Position numbers and translations under genes: made by a program. Positions 1-11,823 of a DNA stretch of 64,000 nt are shown one piece after another. This DNA is from Rostratula benghalensis (lineage: Eukaryota; Chordata; Aves; Charadriiformes; Rostratulidae). The notes below the pieces were generated by a model, which had not been told where the DNA came from, made no database searches, and was given only the letters and a program-made list of their open reading frames with translations. The stretch is taken from positions 8,544,196-8,608,195 of the forward strand of contig VXAI01000013.1 of assembly GCA_013399305.1 (NCBI GenBank), given 5' to 3'. Numbering within the stretch: position 1 is the stretch's first letter; each line of letters opens with the position of its first letter.

Positions 1-3000
1 ATGATGTGCCATAAACACAACACCAAGGAATTGCTAGGAAATTTAGCCCTCTGGGACTGAACAGCCTTGGTGTCAGACCTGTTTGAGGTCTGGCAGATTA
101 ATATGTCTCTTTAACATAACAAATAAGTTTTCCAAGATAACATGGGAAATTATTTTAAGATGGCTTATGTTCAGAGCCTCTTGATTAGACACCAAAGTTC
201 CTTTTTCACCTTTTCTTGATAAGTATACTCACTTCACACACTGAGGTGCCCATTAATTTCAGTGAGAGCTGCATACCTCAGCATACAGCTTAGAAGAATG
301 GCCTCAGTTCTCACTGGAATGTTTATCCATGCTTGACTCCTTTGATTTGAAAGAGCCTTACCGTGCTTGAATTGGTCAAATTTCTCCAGAATCACTGAGA
401 GTAGGACTCTGACTTGGAGTGTGGAGTACCCTCCAGTCTTGCAAAGAGGGTGGTTTTAGAAAGAGCTAAAGAGAGATTCTGCACCTGACACTCAGCGAAA
501 ATCTCTTATGGGGAAATAAATGTCTTCTGCAAGCTAGGGATTGTGAATTTGCTATTGTGCTCAGGAGCTTAACAAAAATTCATTTGCTTTTATTAATGTT
601 ATAGTGTGATCCAGAATTAAAGCACCATCACCCAGTGTTTCATCCAGGAGATTCTGGAGCCAGCTGTCTTGGGTAATGCTCTGAAATTTTGCAATTGTCT
701 GTGTGAATCTGCATCCCATTTACAAAAATGACTGAAGGCACATAGTCATTTAGCACACTGATTTTGAGGGAAAAGAGGAGTGCTCTGAATAAAACAGAAG
801 AGAAAACCTTAGAGCAACTTGGTGAACAATCACCTGTCATCTTAGAACAGGGCACATAATAGACAATATGCTTCAAGCCCTCTGTCACTTCCCCTGCTTT
901 AAATTCAAAGGGAAAATATAACAATGTTATTCCTTTTTGCTGCATAAAGACTTCTTTCTACTCATAACAAAAATAAGAAAAGATGGTTATTACGTGTAAT
1001 ACTTTGGCAATTTTAATCTACACTTTCCATTTTTTCTTCCATATCTAGAGGGCTATTGTATGTCCAGTGGTTCCAACGTATATACCACTTAACATATAAT
1101 GCAAGAAACATACATCATGCCAAAATAATTTAGTTTTTATTACAACTTTTCCTTCCAATTTTCTACTTATAATGAGTGCATAAAAGACCCCTTTTCACCC
1201 TATTGTTTTTAGTCTAAAAGCCACTTTATTCTTAATAAAAGGAATAATAAGTGCCAGTTGTAAAATACTCTGTCAATCACTCCAGCACTTACAATTGTGT
1301 AACACCTTTCTTTAGGACCTCTTAGAGTGCTTTAGAAAAGATAAAAACAAATAAAATAAAATTACAATTACATTTAAATGCAGAATTAAACTAATAAGTT
1401 TTAGATCACTTAAATTTTGTTACTAAAGGTTGAAAAGAGACAATGTGCCTCTTAACACCCTGTAAGTAGCTGAAAGCTGCAGTAGCCTTGTCCATGCTGA
1501 TCTTTGAATGGGTTATTTCAGAAGACCCTCGTTAAAAGCAGCCTGAATTGTTGCAGAAAACATCTTCTTTTGTCCCAGTTCCCCATAGCTGATATTCTTC
1601 ATCTTACATTGTATTCATTTTCCTGGTTTTCTACTGCGTATTGTTTCCTCTGTGTGCACTACTGGTGGTGGTGAATTATTTCTTGAGATAAAGGTAAAAT
1701 TTGTATCCTTCAATAAATATCATATTCAGGTTAATTGGAAGGGGTGAGGAGTGAAAAGTAAGTGGGATGAAAGCTCAGTATGCTGGGACCAATGCTTACC
1801 TTGCATACTACAGACATTTAACTTAAGTTTTTGAGATGATTGTGGTTTATAAATTCAGAAAAGCAGAAAAATGAGTCAGAATAGACATTATCCAGTGACC
1901 AAAAATTCTGGCTTCCTTTACAGTCACTGGTTAAATATGTTTGAACCACCTAAACTGGATACTATAGGAAGTGTTCCCGTGTCTTTTCAAAAGGACCAGT
2001 GCAGCTGGTTTTCTTATAGTCCACACTGTGGGTCCTCAGAAAGGCATGCTGATGGTTACCCTTTTTAGTAGTTATTTTTGGTAGAGGAAATCTCATTACA
2101 ATGAGATCATGATCCATGGCTTTATGAAACTATTTCCTAAAGGTAATGGGAGTGTGACTAAACATAGTCATACAGGTGAAAAACTACTGTGCTTTTTTGT
2201 TTTAATTTTGTTTTTACTAGCAGACAAATCAGCTCCTTGATATATGCTGCTTTCTATTCTTTCAGATTATAAAAAAGTGACTATTGTCTTAATTTAATGG
2301 TAAGAAACCTGGTGAGGCAGATTACACCCATTTTCTATTGTGCCCTAAAGTTCAACAAGTCTGAGGTGAGTTTTTCAGCACTCTTTCAGTGAAATACATG
2401 AAATGCCGAGGAAGGCTGTTAAAACTCACACCCTGTTAGAACAGAAGGAAGCCATCTAATCAAATCCCATGAGCCAGCCTATGCAACACCTGTTGTACAG
2501 TTGATCATCTGCAGTAAAAATAAATAGGGAGATGTTGGTAAGACCTGACAGTATTTGGGGGAGGCATAAATGCAAACTGATCCCAACCTACCAACAAAAA
2601 ATTAAAAGATAGTGGAGTCCAGCTGACCTGGGTCTCATGCCATCTGAGATGTCCTAGGAATTCCTGTCTAACCTCCACTGTTCAAACTGACACAAGTATG
2701 CCCTAGGTCCTGTGGAAAACTTGCTGGCCCCATAAGAATATCTCGTCACCTCAAAACACAGCTGATTGTAGGCCTACACTTAGGCAATGGAAGGGTGCTA
2801 TTGACTCATGGGAGTTTCCACTGGTAGATATTTACATTTGGATAATGTTTCCATATCTTGGTGCCACTGTGGGAGCTTAATTCAGTTGCATAAACAATGT
2901 CTAGTGCCATTTGAGGAACATTTGGATATCTGAGATATCCAGGGAGGGATGGTATATGTGACATGGTGGATCTATGACCTTCAGGAGTGAGCTGGTGGAG

Positions 3001-3868
3001 GCCAGGCGTATTACCTTAGATATTTTCAGATGGCAGTAGAGGCCTATATTTGTGCAACTGAAAGAAGTCCCACATTTCTGTTGATTATGATGGCAATGTA
3101 GAAACCTAACTTGCATGCTGCAGGCACTGAATGTTGACCTAGGTGTCCTAACCCCAAAAGGCATAAGGCTCCCAGTAGCAAAGACATATTATCAAAGAGA
3201 GAGGGCAGTGTGCTGAAGGTATGGCCACACACACCTTTCTGAGCCCCGGGATGTGACACACACCCCCATCCCTTGTTGCTGACAGGGCCTCCTTCAACAG
3301 TTTCTCCTCTTCTCAGCTGCACAGTCTCATTCCCACGTCATAACCTCTGCTATGCCAGCACAGCCAGTTGTGGGGCTCTGAAGTAAATTAGGAAGGGAAC
3401 TGATCCATTTCTGGTGGGTCATTTTTCACTGGGTCCAGGTCGCTGACTGTGTTCACCATGCAGCTGTACAAACAGCGGTGCCAGCACAAGGAAGGGGAGG
3501 AGGGAGGGAACTAGTGGTGGACAGCGGGAACCCAAGACTAAGTAGGCTTAAGCAGCCCTGCCACTGCATGTGTAACCACAGCCTTGGTGGCTCTCAAATC
3601 ATGCCTCTGCTCTAAATGATTTCCTTTTGAAACTTTCCTTTTGCCTGTTTACCTACTGAGGCAGATCAGTCACTTGGCACCTGTGTTTGCTTCCTGCATT
3701 TCTGCTTCTGTTTTTTCTCATGGTCAGTGAATGAGCAGTACCATTACTCCGGCAGCAATAAAAAATTGTCATTGGAAATCCTCCAGAAAAGGGCCAGTTA
3801 GTGCTCTCTATTTGACATATGTTGGGGGTTTGCTGTTGGTGTTCTTCACCATCTTTTCTTTCTTTCAG
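1..3868. other. AT-rich non-coding DNA, no gene seen
   Basis: I see no gene in this stretch. The open frames are short, lack homology I recognise and overlap on both strands. Roughly 2640-3660 is richer in G+C than its surroundings and contains a few CpGs, but no promoter, splice pair or repeat that I can name. A possible old SINE fragment at 1293-1340 is listed separately. Confidence 0.6.
1293..1340 (+). repeat. possible decayed MIR-like SINE fragment
   Basis: The bases around 1300-1335 (a 'taacacctttc' block followed by 'gtgcttta') resemble the part of old amniote MIR-like SINEs that reads roughly 'AGCACCTTTC ... CTCAAAGCGCTTTACAAA'. The match is from memory, short and diverged. The A-rich stretch after it does not help. 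A RepeatMasker run in sensitive mode would settle it. Confidence 0.25.
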
Positions 3869-3920
3869 ACAGTTGGTGCTTAAGGTGGCTGTTGCACGGG
3901 GAATGCACACTCCCTGTATC
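3869..3920 (+). other. candidate 52-nt exon flanked by splice-like signals
   Basis: A strong pyrimidine tract ending in CAG (3848-3868) is followed 52 nt later by GTAAGG at 3921. The enclosed bases could be an exon of a lncRNA or of a gene with distant exons. Nothing in the translation is recognisable, and the frame that is open across it is only 69 codons long. Such acceptor-donor pairs occur by chance at this spacing in tens of kilobases, so the call is weak. Confidence 0.12.
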
Positions 3921-6900
3921 GTAAGGTTTCAGCACGGGGATGAAATCATCTTCTGTCTTCCATGTAAACGGGCTCATCCTATCATCAGTTCATTTTCACT
4001 ATTTCCTTTGGCTTCTGAAAGGGATTAATTGTCCATACAGACACAGTCAGCCTGTAGGAAGATGCAAATTAATTTATGACTCACTGCAGTGGAGCCCCTG
4101 GAAACGTATACAGGACGCTGAGAACAGGACTCAATGAGATTTAAATATGTGCTTAAAAGTAAGCATCCACTTAATTAATTTGTAAACAGGACATTAGTGA
4201 AAAACATTAATGCCCACTATTTATTCAGCACTAGTGCATCAACATTTTAATTCTTGCAGATGTCTATACAAAATGTGATAACAAAACTTACTTCAAAACG
4301 TAATGAACTGCAGTAGACTAAGGAAGAGAAGTTTCCCTCAGAAATATTATCTATTTTTAAAGTGAGGGAATTAAATGCTCTACAATCTCTTTAACTAGAA
4401 AAAATCTAAAAGATCTGCTCTTTAAGATTGCAACATACCTCTAAATTATTATTTACTATTCCAAAAACACTTTAGAACTGTTAATGTACACATCTTAAAC
4501 GTATTCAGTGTGCAAACTAATAGTCTGCTAATGCTTAAATAATAAACTTCTCTACTTTATGTACAGCAATCTTCAGGTTTAACTCTCTATTAAACAAATA
4601 TGATAAAAACTGGTGAGAAAAACTCAGCCGGGGGAGAAGATAAATAATGATCTGAAAAAGAAAAAAAGAGAAAAAAAATAAATATATGTGATGCAGATAT
4701 AAAAAACCCAAACTCAGACTTCAAACCATAGGATATTTATTACAACAAAGAGCCACCATAATACTTTAAAGATGCATCTGCACTGTTTTTAACATAGAGA
4801 TGTAAAAGATTATTTTCTTTAAAAAAATACTATATCATATTTGTAATTCTATACAACTTCACAGTATTAAGTGAAATTTTAAAACTTAAAACATGCCATT
4901 TTTATTAATGGTCCATTTTAAAACCACCAAACATTTTGATGTCAATTACTAAAACAAGGTTTAACGCTGTCAAAAAGCATTACTGCTAAAAACAGTCATC
5001 TTCTTGGTGTTTTCATCTGCAAAGCATTACAGTTTATAAAACAATTTTAACTTGGAATACGTAACTCCCTATATGAAGGTTTCCATATGTTAAAAATTTT
5101 ATTTGTGTGTTTGATTTTAAATTGCTTTGAAAAACAGACAGTTGAGGTTTATAGAAAGGAATCTTTCTTTTAGGAAATAAATGTCTCAAAAGTATAGGGC
5201 ACCAGCAGTAAAAACATTCTTACCACAAATCAGAAACACATTGAGAAGTGTTTGTTGAGCACACCTTCTGAAACCAGAATTTGTTTCTATTTGCTGGAAA
5301 ATTGAAAAATCTGTTGTATCTTGGCATGCCTGTTTGGCCCTGTCCCAGGCTGTTCATGCAGCAGCGGCATTATTGTGCAATAAGGCTTTCAGGACTTGTA
5401 AAGCTTTCAAGTTTCTCTTCCATTTAATTTCTAAAATGCAATGTATCTGCCAATGGTCTGCATAGAGCCAGCCGACACTGTTGTTTTATGAAGTGAAAAG
5501 CGAAAGTGTGTATTCCATGATATTTTATTTTTAATAAAATGTGAGGTATTTTTAAGAAATGAAGACAATTAATCAGCATCTCGGCTTCTGCATGGCACCT
5601 AGCCAGAACCCACCAAGCAGACAGCTGAAGTTTAGAGATTGTTTTTGCAAGGCTAATTTAAGGTGAACTTAGATGGATTCAAGATTTATAAGCACTACAA
5701 AGTCTTGACTGGAGCAAAGTTCAACCAAGTAATCCACAGCTCACTCTGCAGACAAAGTGCTGCAGCTGAAACTTCCCTGTGATTTAGCCTACAGTCAATG
5801 AGAATTTTCAAAACAGGCAGAAGGAGTGAGTTTCACTGTTTCACTTCAAAGGTCTCCTAATAACTGAGAGGATTATACTCTTTTAACCAGTTAAGAGGGT
5901 TAGATGATTTTGAGTGAGTAGCTTTACATCCATCAATAATTCTAAGTTGAAAGTTTAAAGATACCGTATGCGCGTACATCCTTTAACTCCTTAAGGGTTG
6001 CAGCGCAACAATGCACCTGTTTTGTAACCGTGTCCAAACTGCTAAATAAATGACAGCTGTTTTTAAATTGCTTTACTGAAGTGAAGTTATCGGTAAGAAG
6101 ATTAATTAAAATTCTTGACTGAAACATTTAGTGAAACTAAGATCCTTTAAACTGCTTCGAAGTGAGTTCCTTCTTTCCCTGCTAAATAAATATATAATGC
6201 CCATTTAAGATCATTCTAATGTGAGCTGTGCAGACTTTGATGTTAGTACCTTTTACCTCTAGCATGCTAATGCCATATGTATATTTTATCAAATTAGAAA
6301 GAAGTTTCAAATGCTCAGTTCCAGTGACAAAGGTACTGCTGAAGTAAAAAAGCTGAGGATTGTCAAACTAAAATGAAAAAGGTACATGCAGGAAATGGCT
6401 ATAAATTTCTTCTTTTTACAGGGGAAGACAGGAAATTATACATCATAATAGTAAAAGAACTATCCTTTATCATATCAAGTGGTTCTTCTTAAGTTCTTTT
6501 TGCTCACGTTTACCATTATTAGTGCAGTCAGGGAGCCCGGTTAATAAAGAATTACTTCTGCATTATATGATTGTACCTCAAATCTTCTGCAAAGAAGGCA
6601 GGGTAACACATGTGCTGTGAATTCTTAAAGAATGGCTGACAATTTATTGTGAGTTTTACATAGCCTATATTTGCATTAGCATTAGCCCACAGAACTACCC
6701 CTAAAATAACTCTTAAAAAACTCTAAAAAGACAGAGAGGGAATGAAGAAGTGAAGAAAAGGCCATATAGGATTGCATACACTGTATCAAAAAATCCCATT
6801 AATATTATTATTAACAATAAAAATAACCATCATTGTATTAATGTAATGCCTAGGAGTCATAATACTTTTTGAATAAAATATCAGAGACAATTGGGAAAGG

Positions 6901-9370
6901 TAATTACAATTTTGATTGATAGAAGGACCACCCGTATCTTCTATCTACTCGGCAAGATATAACACAAATGGACTTAATGTCTCAAATGGAAAGTTAAAGG
7001 GGTGGGAAACGCGTCAAATCTGCTATGATGACTTTTAGAAATGACTGAAAACAGGAAACATTTTCTCTTGAAATATTTTAGGCACAACTGTATCCTGCTT
7101 CATCAACATCAGCAGCTTGCTTAATAATCTCACATACATTAAATATGTAAAAAACCTGCTGAAAAGTGGGGACTATGCTTTTAAAAATCAGAATATTAAA
7201 AATATCTGATGGAATATGTCACAAGCTTTCCTTTCTTAGCCATCAAAAAGAATGGAAAGATGTTGATTTTTTTTGTTTGCTTTGTACATATAAGCACTCA
7301 GGGCACTGACTGTCTTATTGACGTGTGTTAGTGAAAAGCTAATAGGTATTTGACTGAGAACTATGATCACACAGTAATTCAAATAAAACTTAAAAAGGAG
7401 ATAATGTCATTAGAAAGTCATCTTTACATTTCTTTAAGCACTCAAAGCTACCCTTTAACTTCTGTACAAATTATATATGGGAAGGTGAAAAAAGTTTTCA
7501 AGTTCCTGCTTAGAAAAAGTAGTTTTGCACAGTGCCTTGGCTCCAAAAACATGATCAGAGCTACATATTTGAAACAATTGCCTAAAAGATGTTTCTGAGT
7601 ATTTATATTAGATACCTTCTTGTAATTAGACTTAGTGAAGTCATGATCTGTTTTGTTTGTTCCCCCACTGGCTCTATGAATCCTGCATTTTTGTCCTTCT
7701 ATATCTCCCTACCTAACCTGCCTTTCTGGTTGATGCCCCTTAATCTTTCATCGCTCCCAAGTTTCCCAGAGTTTCCTGTAACATTGTTGAAATAAACACA
7801 TCAACAACTGTGAAATGATTGTGAAACAAACTGGCCTGAAGCCTAAGTATTATGGGTAGGCAGTAGCCCGTTGAACTAATAGAGGATACAATTCAGTGAG
7901 ATTAGGGAGATTTTTGCCCAGTCTGACATTTTGCAGGACTGACACTTTTTCATTTTCCAGTGTTCCCATTGTGCATTGAAGCTTAGTGTGTGTTCCTCGG
8001 GGCCCGCCTTTTGGGGGGTACACTTTGTCCTGGAGAGGTTGCTTATATTTTAAATGCTTTGATAATTAGATATGTCTCCTTCCAGAACCTTTAAAGAGAA
8101 TTTTGGATTTAATTTTCCTTAGTGATGTGCACAAAGCTAAACTGAGTTGCTACCCAGGTAGATGGGGTATGGGAGGGGAAAAAAAACCAAAACCCAAAAT
8201 TAAAATTGAAATAAAATTGCCTGGGTGAACAAATCTGGAAATGGTGGCTTAAAACGCATACCTTAGTGCATCACAAGTGCTACTGGATGCATTTGATTCA
8301 TCTTGTTTTTATTTTCCATATAGTTATTTGTGTGTTTTTCAATATAACCAAAGGACAAACCCAGCACTTTATGTATTGAGAAATCGGGTGCAAAGACTGG
8401 GTCCGTTGTTGGTCCATGCTGAAGGATGTCTCCTGCATGGGATGCACAATGTGATGTGACTCCTCAAGGGTGCACTTCAATCACTTCTGGAGAGGGGAGT
8501 TTTAGGCTGGGTGAATGGGAGTCCCTGTGAGCAGCACTCATACATTTTTGCCCATCAGAAGAGTGGACAATGTGGTTTTTCATCTGAGATTTCTTAGGCA
8601 TTCTAAAATGTTGCTTTTTTATCAGTAGGTGGTTGAGCCCGCTTGATATCGTTAACCAATGCCCGACTGCATCACACAAGTGCTGCGGGTTTTGTATTAT
8701 TAACGCAGTCCTGCACGGTGCTAAGCAAGACAGCCTGTGGGAATTGGGGATGCTGGGCACTTCGTGAGACGTGCTCAGCACCTTCCAGTACTGAGCCTTA
8801 AATAATGGTCTGGAATTAAAGCAGCATATTAAATTTCACAGCCTTCTTCATAATCAGGTAGGGGGAAAGGTCATGATTTATCCACCAATGCCTTGACACT
8901 AGGAAAGCTCCATCTATATGTATGAAAAGCAACAAAACGTAGTTTAAGAAATGTATTTTAAAAAATTGATCTAAGGACTGTAAAAACACTCAAAAGTCTT
9001 TTAATATGCATTATTTTGCAAAAGTAGTTCTATAAAACATAGCCAGCCTAGAACAGAATGTATATAATAATTTATGTATGGCATGTTAATCTGAAACAAG
9101 AAAGTTTGTCATCTTTTTAATGCAAATAAAATGGACAATCTTAGTCGATGGGAGATGAATATTTCAATCCTTTCATAAGGAGTTGAGATTATACTGTGGC
9201 ATCTAGTGAGTGATAACTTCAATGCTCTAAATAATATTCTTTCCATAAAAAAAATATTTTTATATTTAGAATGAACAGGATGGCAAATAATGAATTGCAG
9301 GCATATACTATGCACACTTCCCTGTTAATAATGTTATATTTAAAATTTTCTAACAAGGCAGTAGCAGGAC
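3921..9370. other. AT-rich non-coding DNA, no gene seen
   Basis: No gene is visible. From 4140 to 5200 the DNA is very AT-rich with simple A and T runs. Around 5330-5470 the sequence becomes more complex, with 'gcagcagcggcattattgtgcaataaggc', which has the texture of a conserved non-coding element. At about 8640-8770 there is a local cluster of eight CpGs in 130 bases, unusual for the window. The 105-codon minus frame at 8464-8781 has no recognisable domain and is probably chance. Confidence 0.55.
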
Positions 9371-9405
9371 TTTTTTCAGGTAATAAGGATTTTTTTTCAG
9401 GTAAT
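9371..9405 (+). promoter_or_regulatory. two tandem recursive-splice-like motifs
   Basis: The unit TTTTTTCAGGTAAT occurs twice, with junctions CAG|GT at 9379|9380 and 9400|9401. Each joins a pyrimidine tract and acceptor directly to a donor, the arrangement of recursive (zero-length exon) splice sites known from very long vertebrate introns. It would only work if the window is transcribed on the plus strand, which is not shown. It may equally be a small local duplication without function. Confidence 0.15.
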
Positions 9406-11705
9406 TTTTTGTGATGAGAATTCTTCAGTTCTTAGGTAGGCAGAACTCTCACTGCCTATTATTATTTATTAAAAAAAAAATGCATTTTTAAAGAAAGATG
9501 TTACCAGGTTTTCAAATATAACAATACAACTTTACCCTCAGTAAGGGGTAAACACATGAGTCCTTCTAGGAGATGAGTAGTGTCCTGTTAAATAGGCTCA
9601 GCCTGAAACAAGTAGACCTTGACTTGCAGAACCCACTACTGATTTGGATCAGGAGTGGTTATGGAGGAATTTGGCCCAATGTATGTAATGACAATACAAT
9701 CCTGATCAGCCATGCATCTACTTATTTCAAGTTGCTGGCTAAACTGCTGAAATGAAGTGTAGTATTTTGAGCTCTTAAGCTCTTTCCCAAATTTAATACC
9801 AAATATTAGTCCTACTGAAATAAATGGGGAATGAAAAATAATATCAAATTACCCTTTTTGAAAAAACAGATCTCAATTCCTTTTACAATGTCCACCACCT
9901 TTTTTTTGCACAGTGGATCATAAAAAAAGAAAAATAATGTCTTTAATAAGTGGCTATAAGCTTTTTCCCCACAAAATGAAATTGTTGAGTACCGTACAAT
10001 ATATTGGAAAATCTTTAAAGTGTTAATGAATGTTTTTTTTTTCTCTAGATTGTACCTCTTTCACCTGGCTCAAGCACTGTGGATGCGTTACTTTGGGTGG
10101 GACTGAGTTCACCTACAGGGTTTGCTGGCGCCTGGGACAGCTGAGTATTTCATACCTGTCCATCTCTACAAACAATCCACAAAAATTTAAAACAGAAAGA
10201 AAACCTGCTGCTGCCATTCAGCAAGAAGTCTATTACGAATCCCTAGGTGGCATGGAAAGCATTTAGACTCATTTCATTCACATGTCAGGTAAAGACTTTC
10301 ATTTAGAAGTGAGATGAATGCTGAATAATGGATCTTTTGAATAATGTAATTAAGAATTCATTAAAGCAGCCCTTAAAATAAAATCTCCAAAATGCAATGC
10401 ATGTATATTTCTCCCCTCTAATGTACTAGAGAATCAAATGAATGAACGGCATATAATATAATACTGATGTTTACAAAATTTTCACATTTAAATTAGATGA
10501 ACTCTCAATATAATACAATATATAATTTTTAATGGGTTCTGAGTAGGAGTAATTAGGATTCTTGAAAGAGATTGGTGTCCTTGTTAGGAGGAAAATAAAC
10601 GTATCCAGACTAGTGATAATCTCTCTTAAGTCTGGCTTTTGCAACGTGTGTTTACTTGAAAATCTGGACTACACTAAAGTCTATGGAAATTCTCTCCCTG
10701 ATATTTTTGTTACATTCAACATTTATACTTGAGTATATATATATGTGCAACATATGTATGCTTGAGTAAGCAAGAATAAAAAAAATAGAAGTTGATATGG
10801 ACTTATGCCATAATTTTCTGATTTCCAGCAAAGCAGCTCTCTCCTGTGAAATGTCCTCCAAGACTTTTTGTATTTGCCACTTACCCCACCCCTTTACTGA
10901 GGAGATTATTTCTTAATTGCACACCAAACAGGAAAGCGCAGAATGTGTCTACAAGCTGGTGTTCAAGCAGGCACTGAGTTACGCACCCAGTGTCCACCTG
11001 GGGAGGCCTAACGAGGGAAAAAAAATGTCATCTGAATGCTGTGGGAGAGTATTCCCTATTCTGGTGTGTGGGAAATGCCGGATGAGAATAGCAGAGGGTA
11101 GGACCACCCCTGCTGAAGTCAGGCTCCTTCCTGCATCATCCTCCATCTGATCCATGAGCAGGACAAAATCCAGCATCAGGATTTTGAAGCAATTCCTAAG
11201 CTTCTTTTTTTTTTTTTTTTTCATGCTCAGCTTGAATTTGAAGGTGAACTTGGACTATTAGAGGGTAAAGACTTGATCCAATTTGTGCACATGGATATGT
11301 GCAGAGGGACAGGACTGGTTTCATGGGCCTTGACCTCTGGCATTCAAGAATAGGAGTGTCAAGGAAAAGATACATTTTTAAGGATTTAATGATGACAGAA
11401 GTCTTTGATTATGCATAAGTGACTAAAATCAGGCTGGAAGTTAAATGTCTGACTAAGAATCTAAGCACACAAGACATTTATGTCACTGTTGAATAGCTTA
11501 GACTACATGTCTAACTTTTACACAGCCAGGGTTAGTTGAGATGAATTTCATTTAGGTTTCTCTTCAAACAAGAGAAAAAAAGGCTGATGAATGGATTGAA
11601 GAAGCTGTTATGTTGACAGAAACAATAGCACCCCAAATTAAATGTGGAAGGACAACTGCCTTGACAACACTTAGGCTAATCTAATGCAAACTCCCTTCTA
11701 GTACT
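9406..11705. other. AT-rich non-coding DNA, no gene seen
   Basis: I see no gene. A 78-codon plus frame at 10030-10266 follows a good pyrimidine tract and TAG acceptor at about 10047, but no clear donor or known protein similarity supports it. A short TATA run lies near 10735-10745. A pure T run lies at about 11203-11220, with no AATAAA complement next to it, so it is not an obvious retrocopy tail. Confidence 0.55.
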
Positions 11706-11823
11706 CAAAACATTTCTTTTTTTCTTTTTTTGAAGAAGCTGTATTTTATTGAAAGCAGGGTCAGGTAGGTCCAGGGGGACTTAATTCCCCTGCTCTTTGT
11801 TATACATACAAGGCAAAACATTT
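11706..11823 (-). pseudogene. 5'-truncated retrocopy: mRNA 3' end with poly-A and target-site duplication
   Basis: Read on the minus strand, about 83 bases of unique sequence end in AATAAA (complement of 11745-11750). Thirteen bases later they run into an A-rich tail (complement of 11716-11730) broken only by one G. The unit, 11716-11813, is flanked by the identical 10-mer CAAAACATTT at 11706-11715 and 11814-11823. A polyadenylated tail, a properly spaced poly-A signal and a direct repeat at both ends are the marks of LINE-mediated retroposition. The piece is only 3' UTR, so no coding part is seen and I cannot name the parent gene. Avian CR1 elements rarely copy host mRNAs, so processed pseudogenes are uncommon in birds. 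Chance direct repeats of 10 bp within about 110 bp are uncommon but possible. Confidence 0.5.
11745..11750 (-). terminator. AATAAA poly-A signal of the retrocopy
   Basis: The plus strand reads TTTATT here, that is AATAAA on the minus strand, 13 bases before the A-rich tail. It would be a relic carried inside the retroposed fragment and not a working signal. Confidence 0.4.

Noticed and set aside
8464..8781. 105-codon minus-strand frame
   Set aside because: No recognisable domain and no splice pair; the CpG cluster alone does not make it coding.
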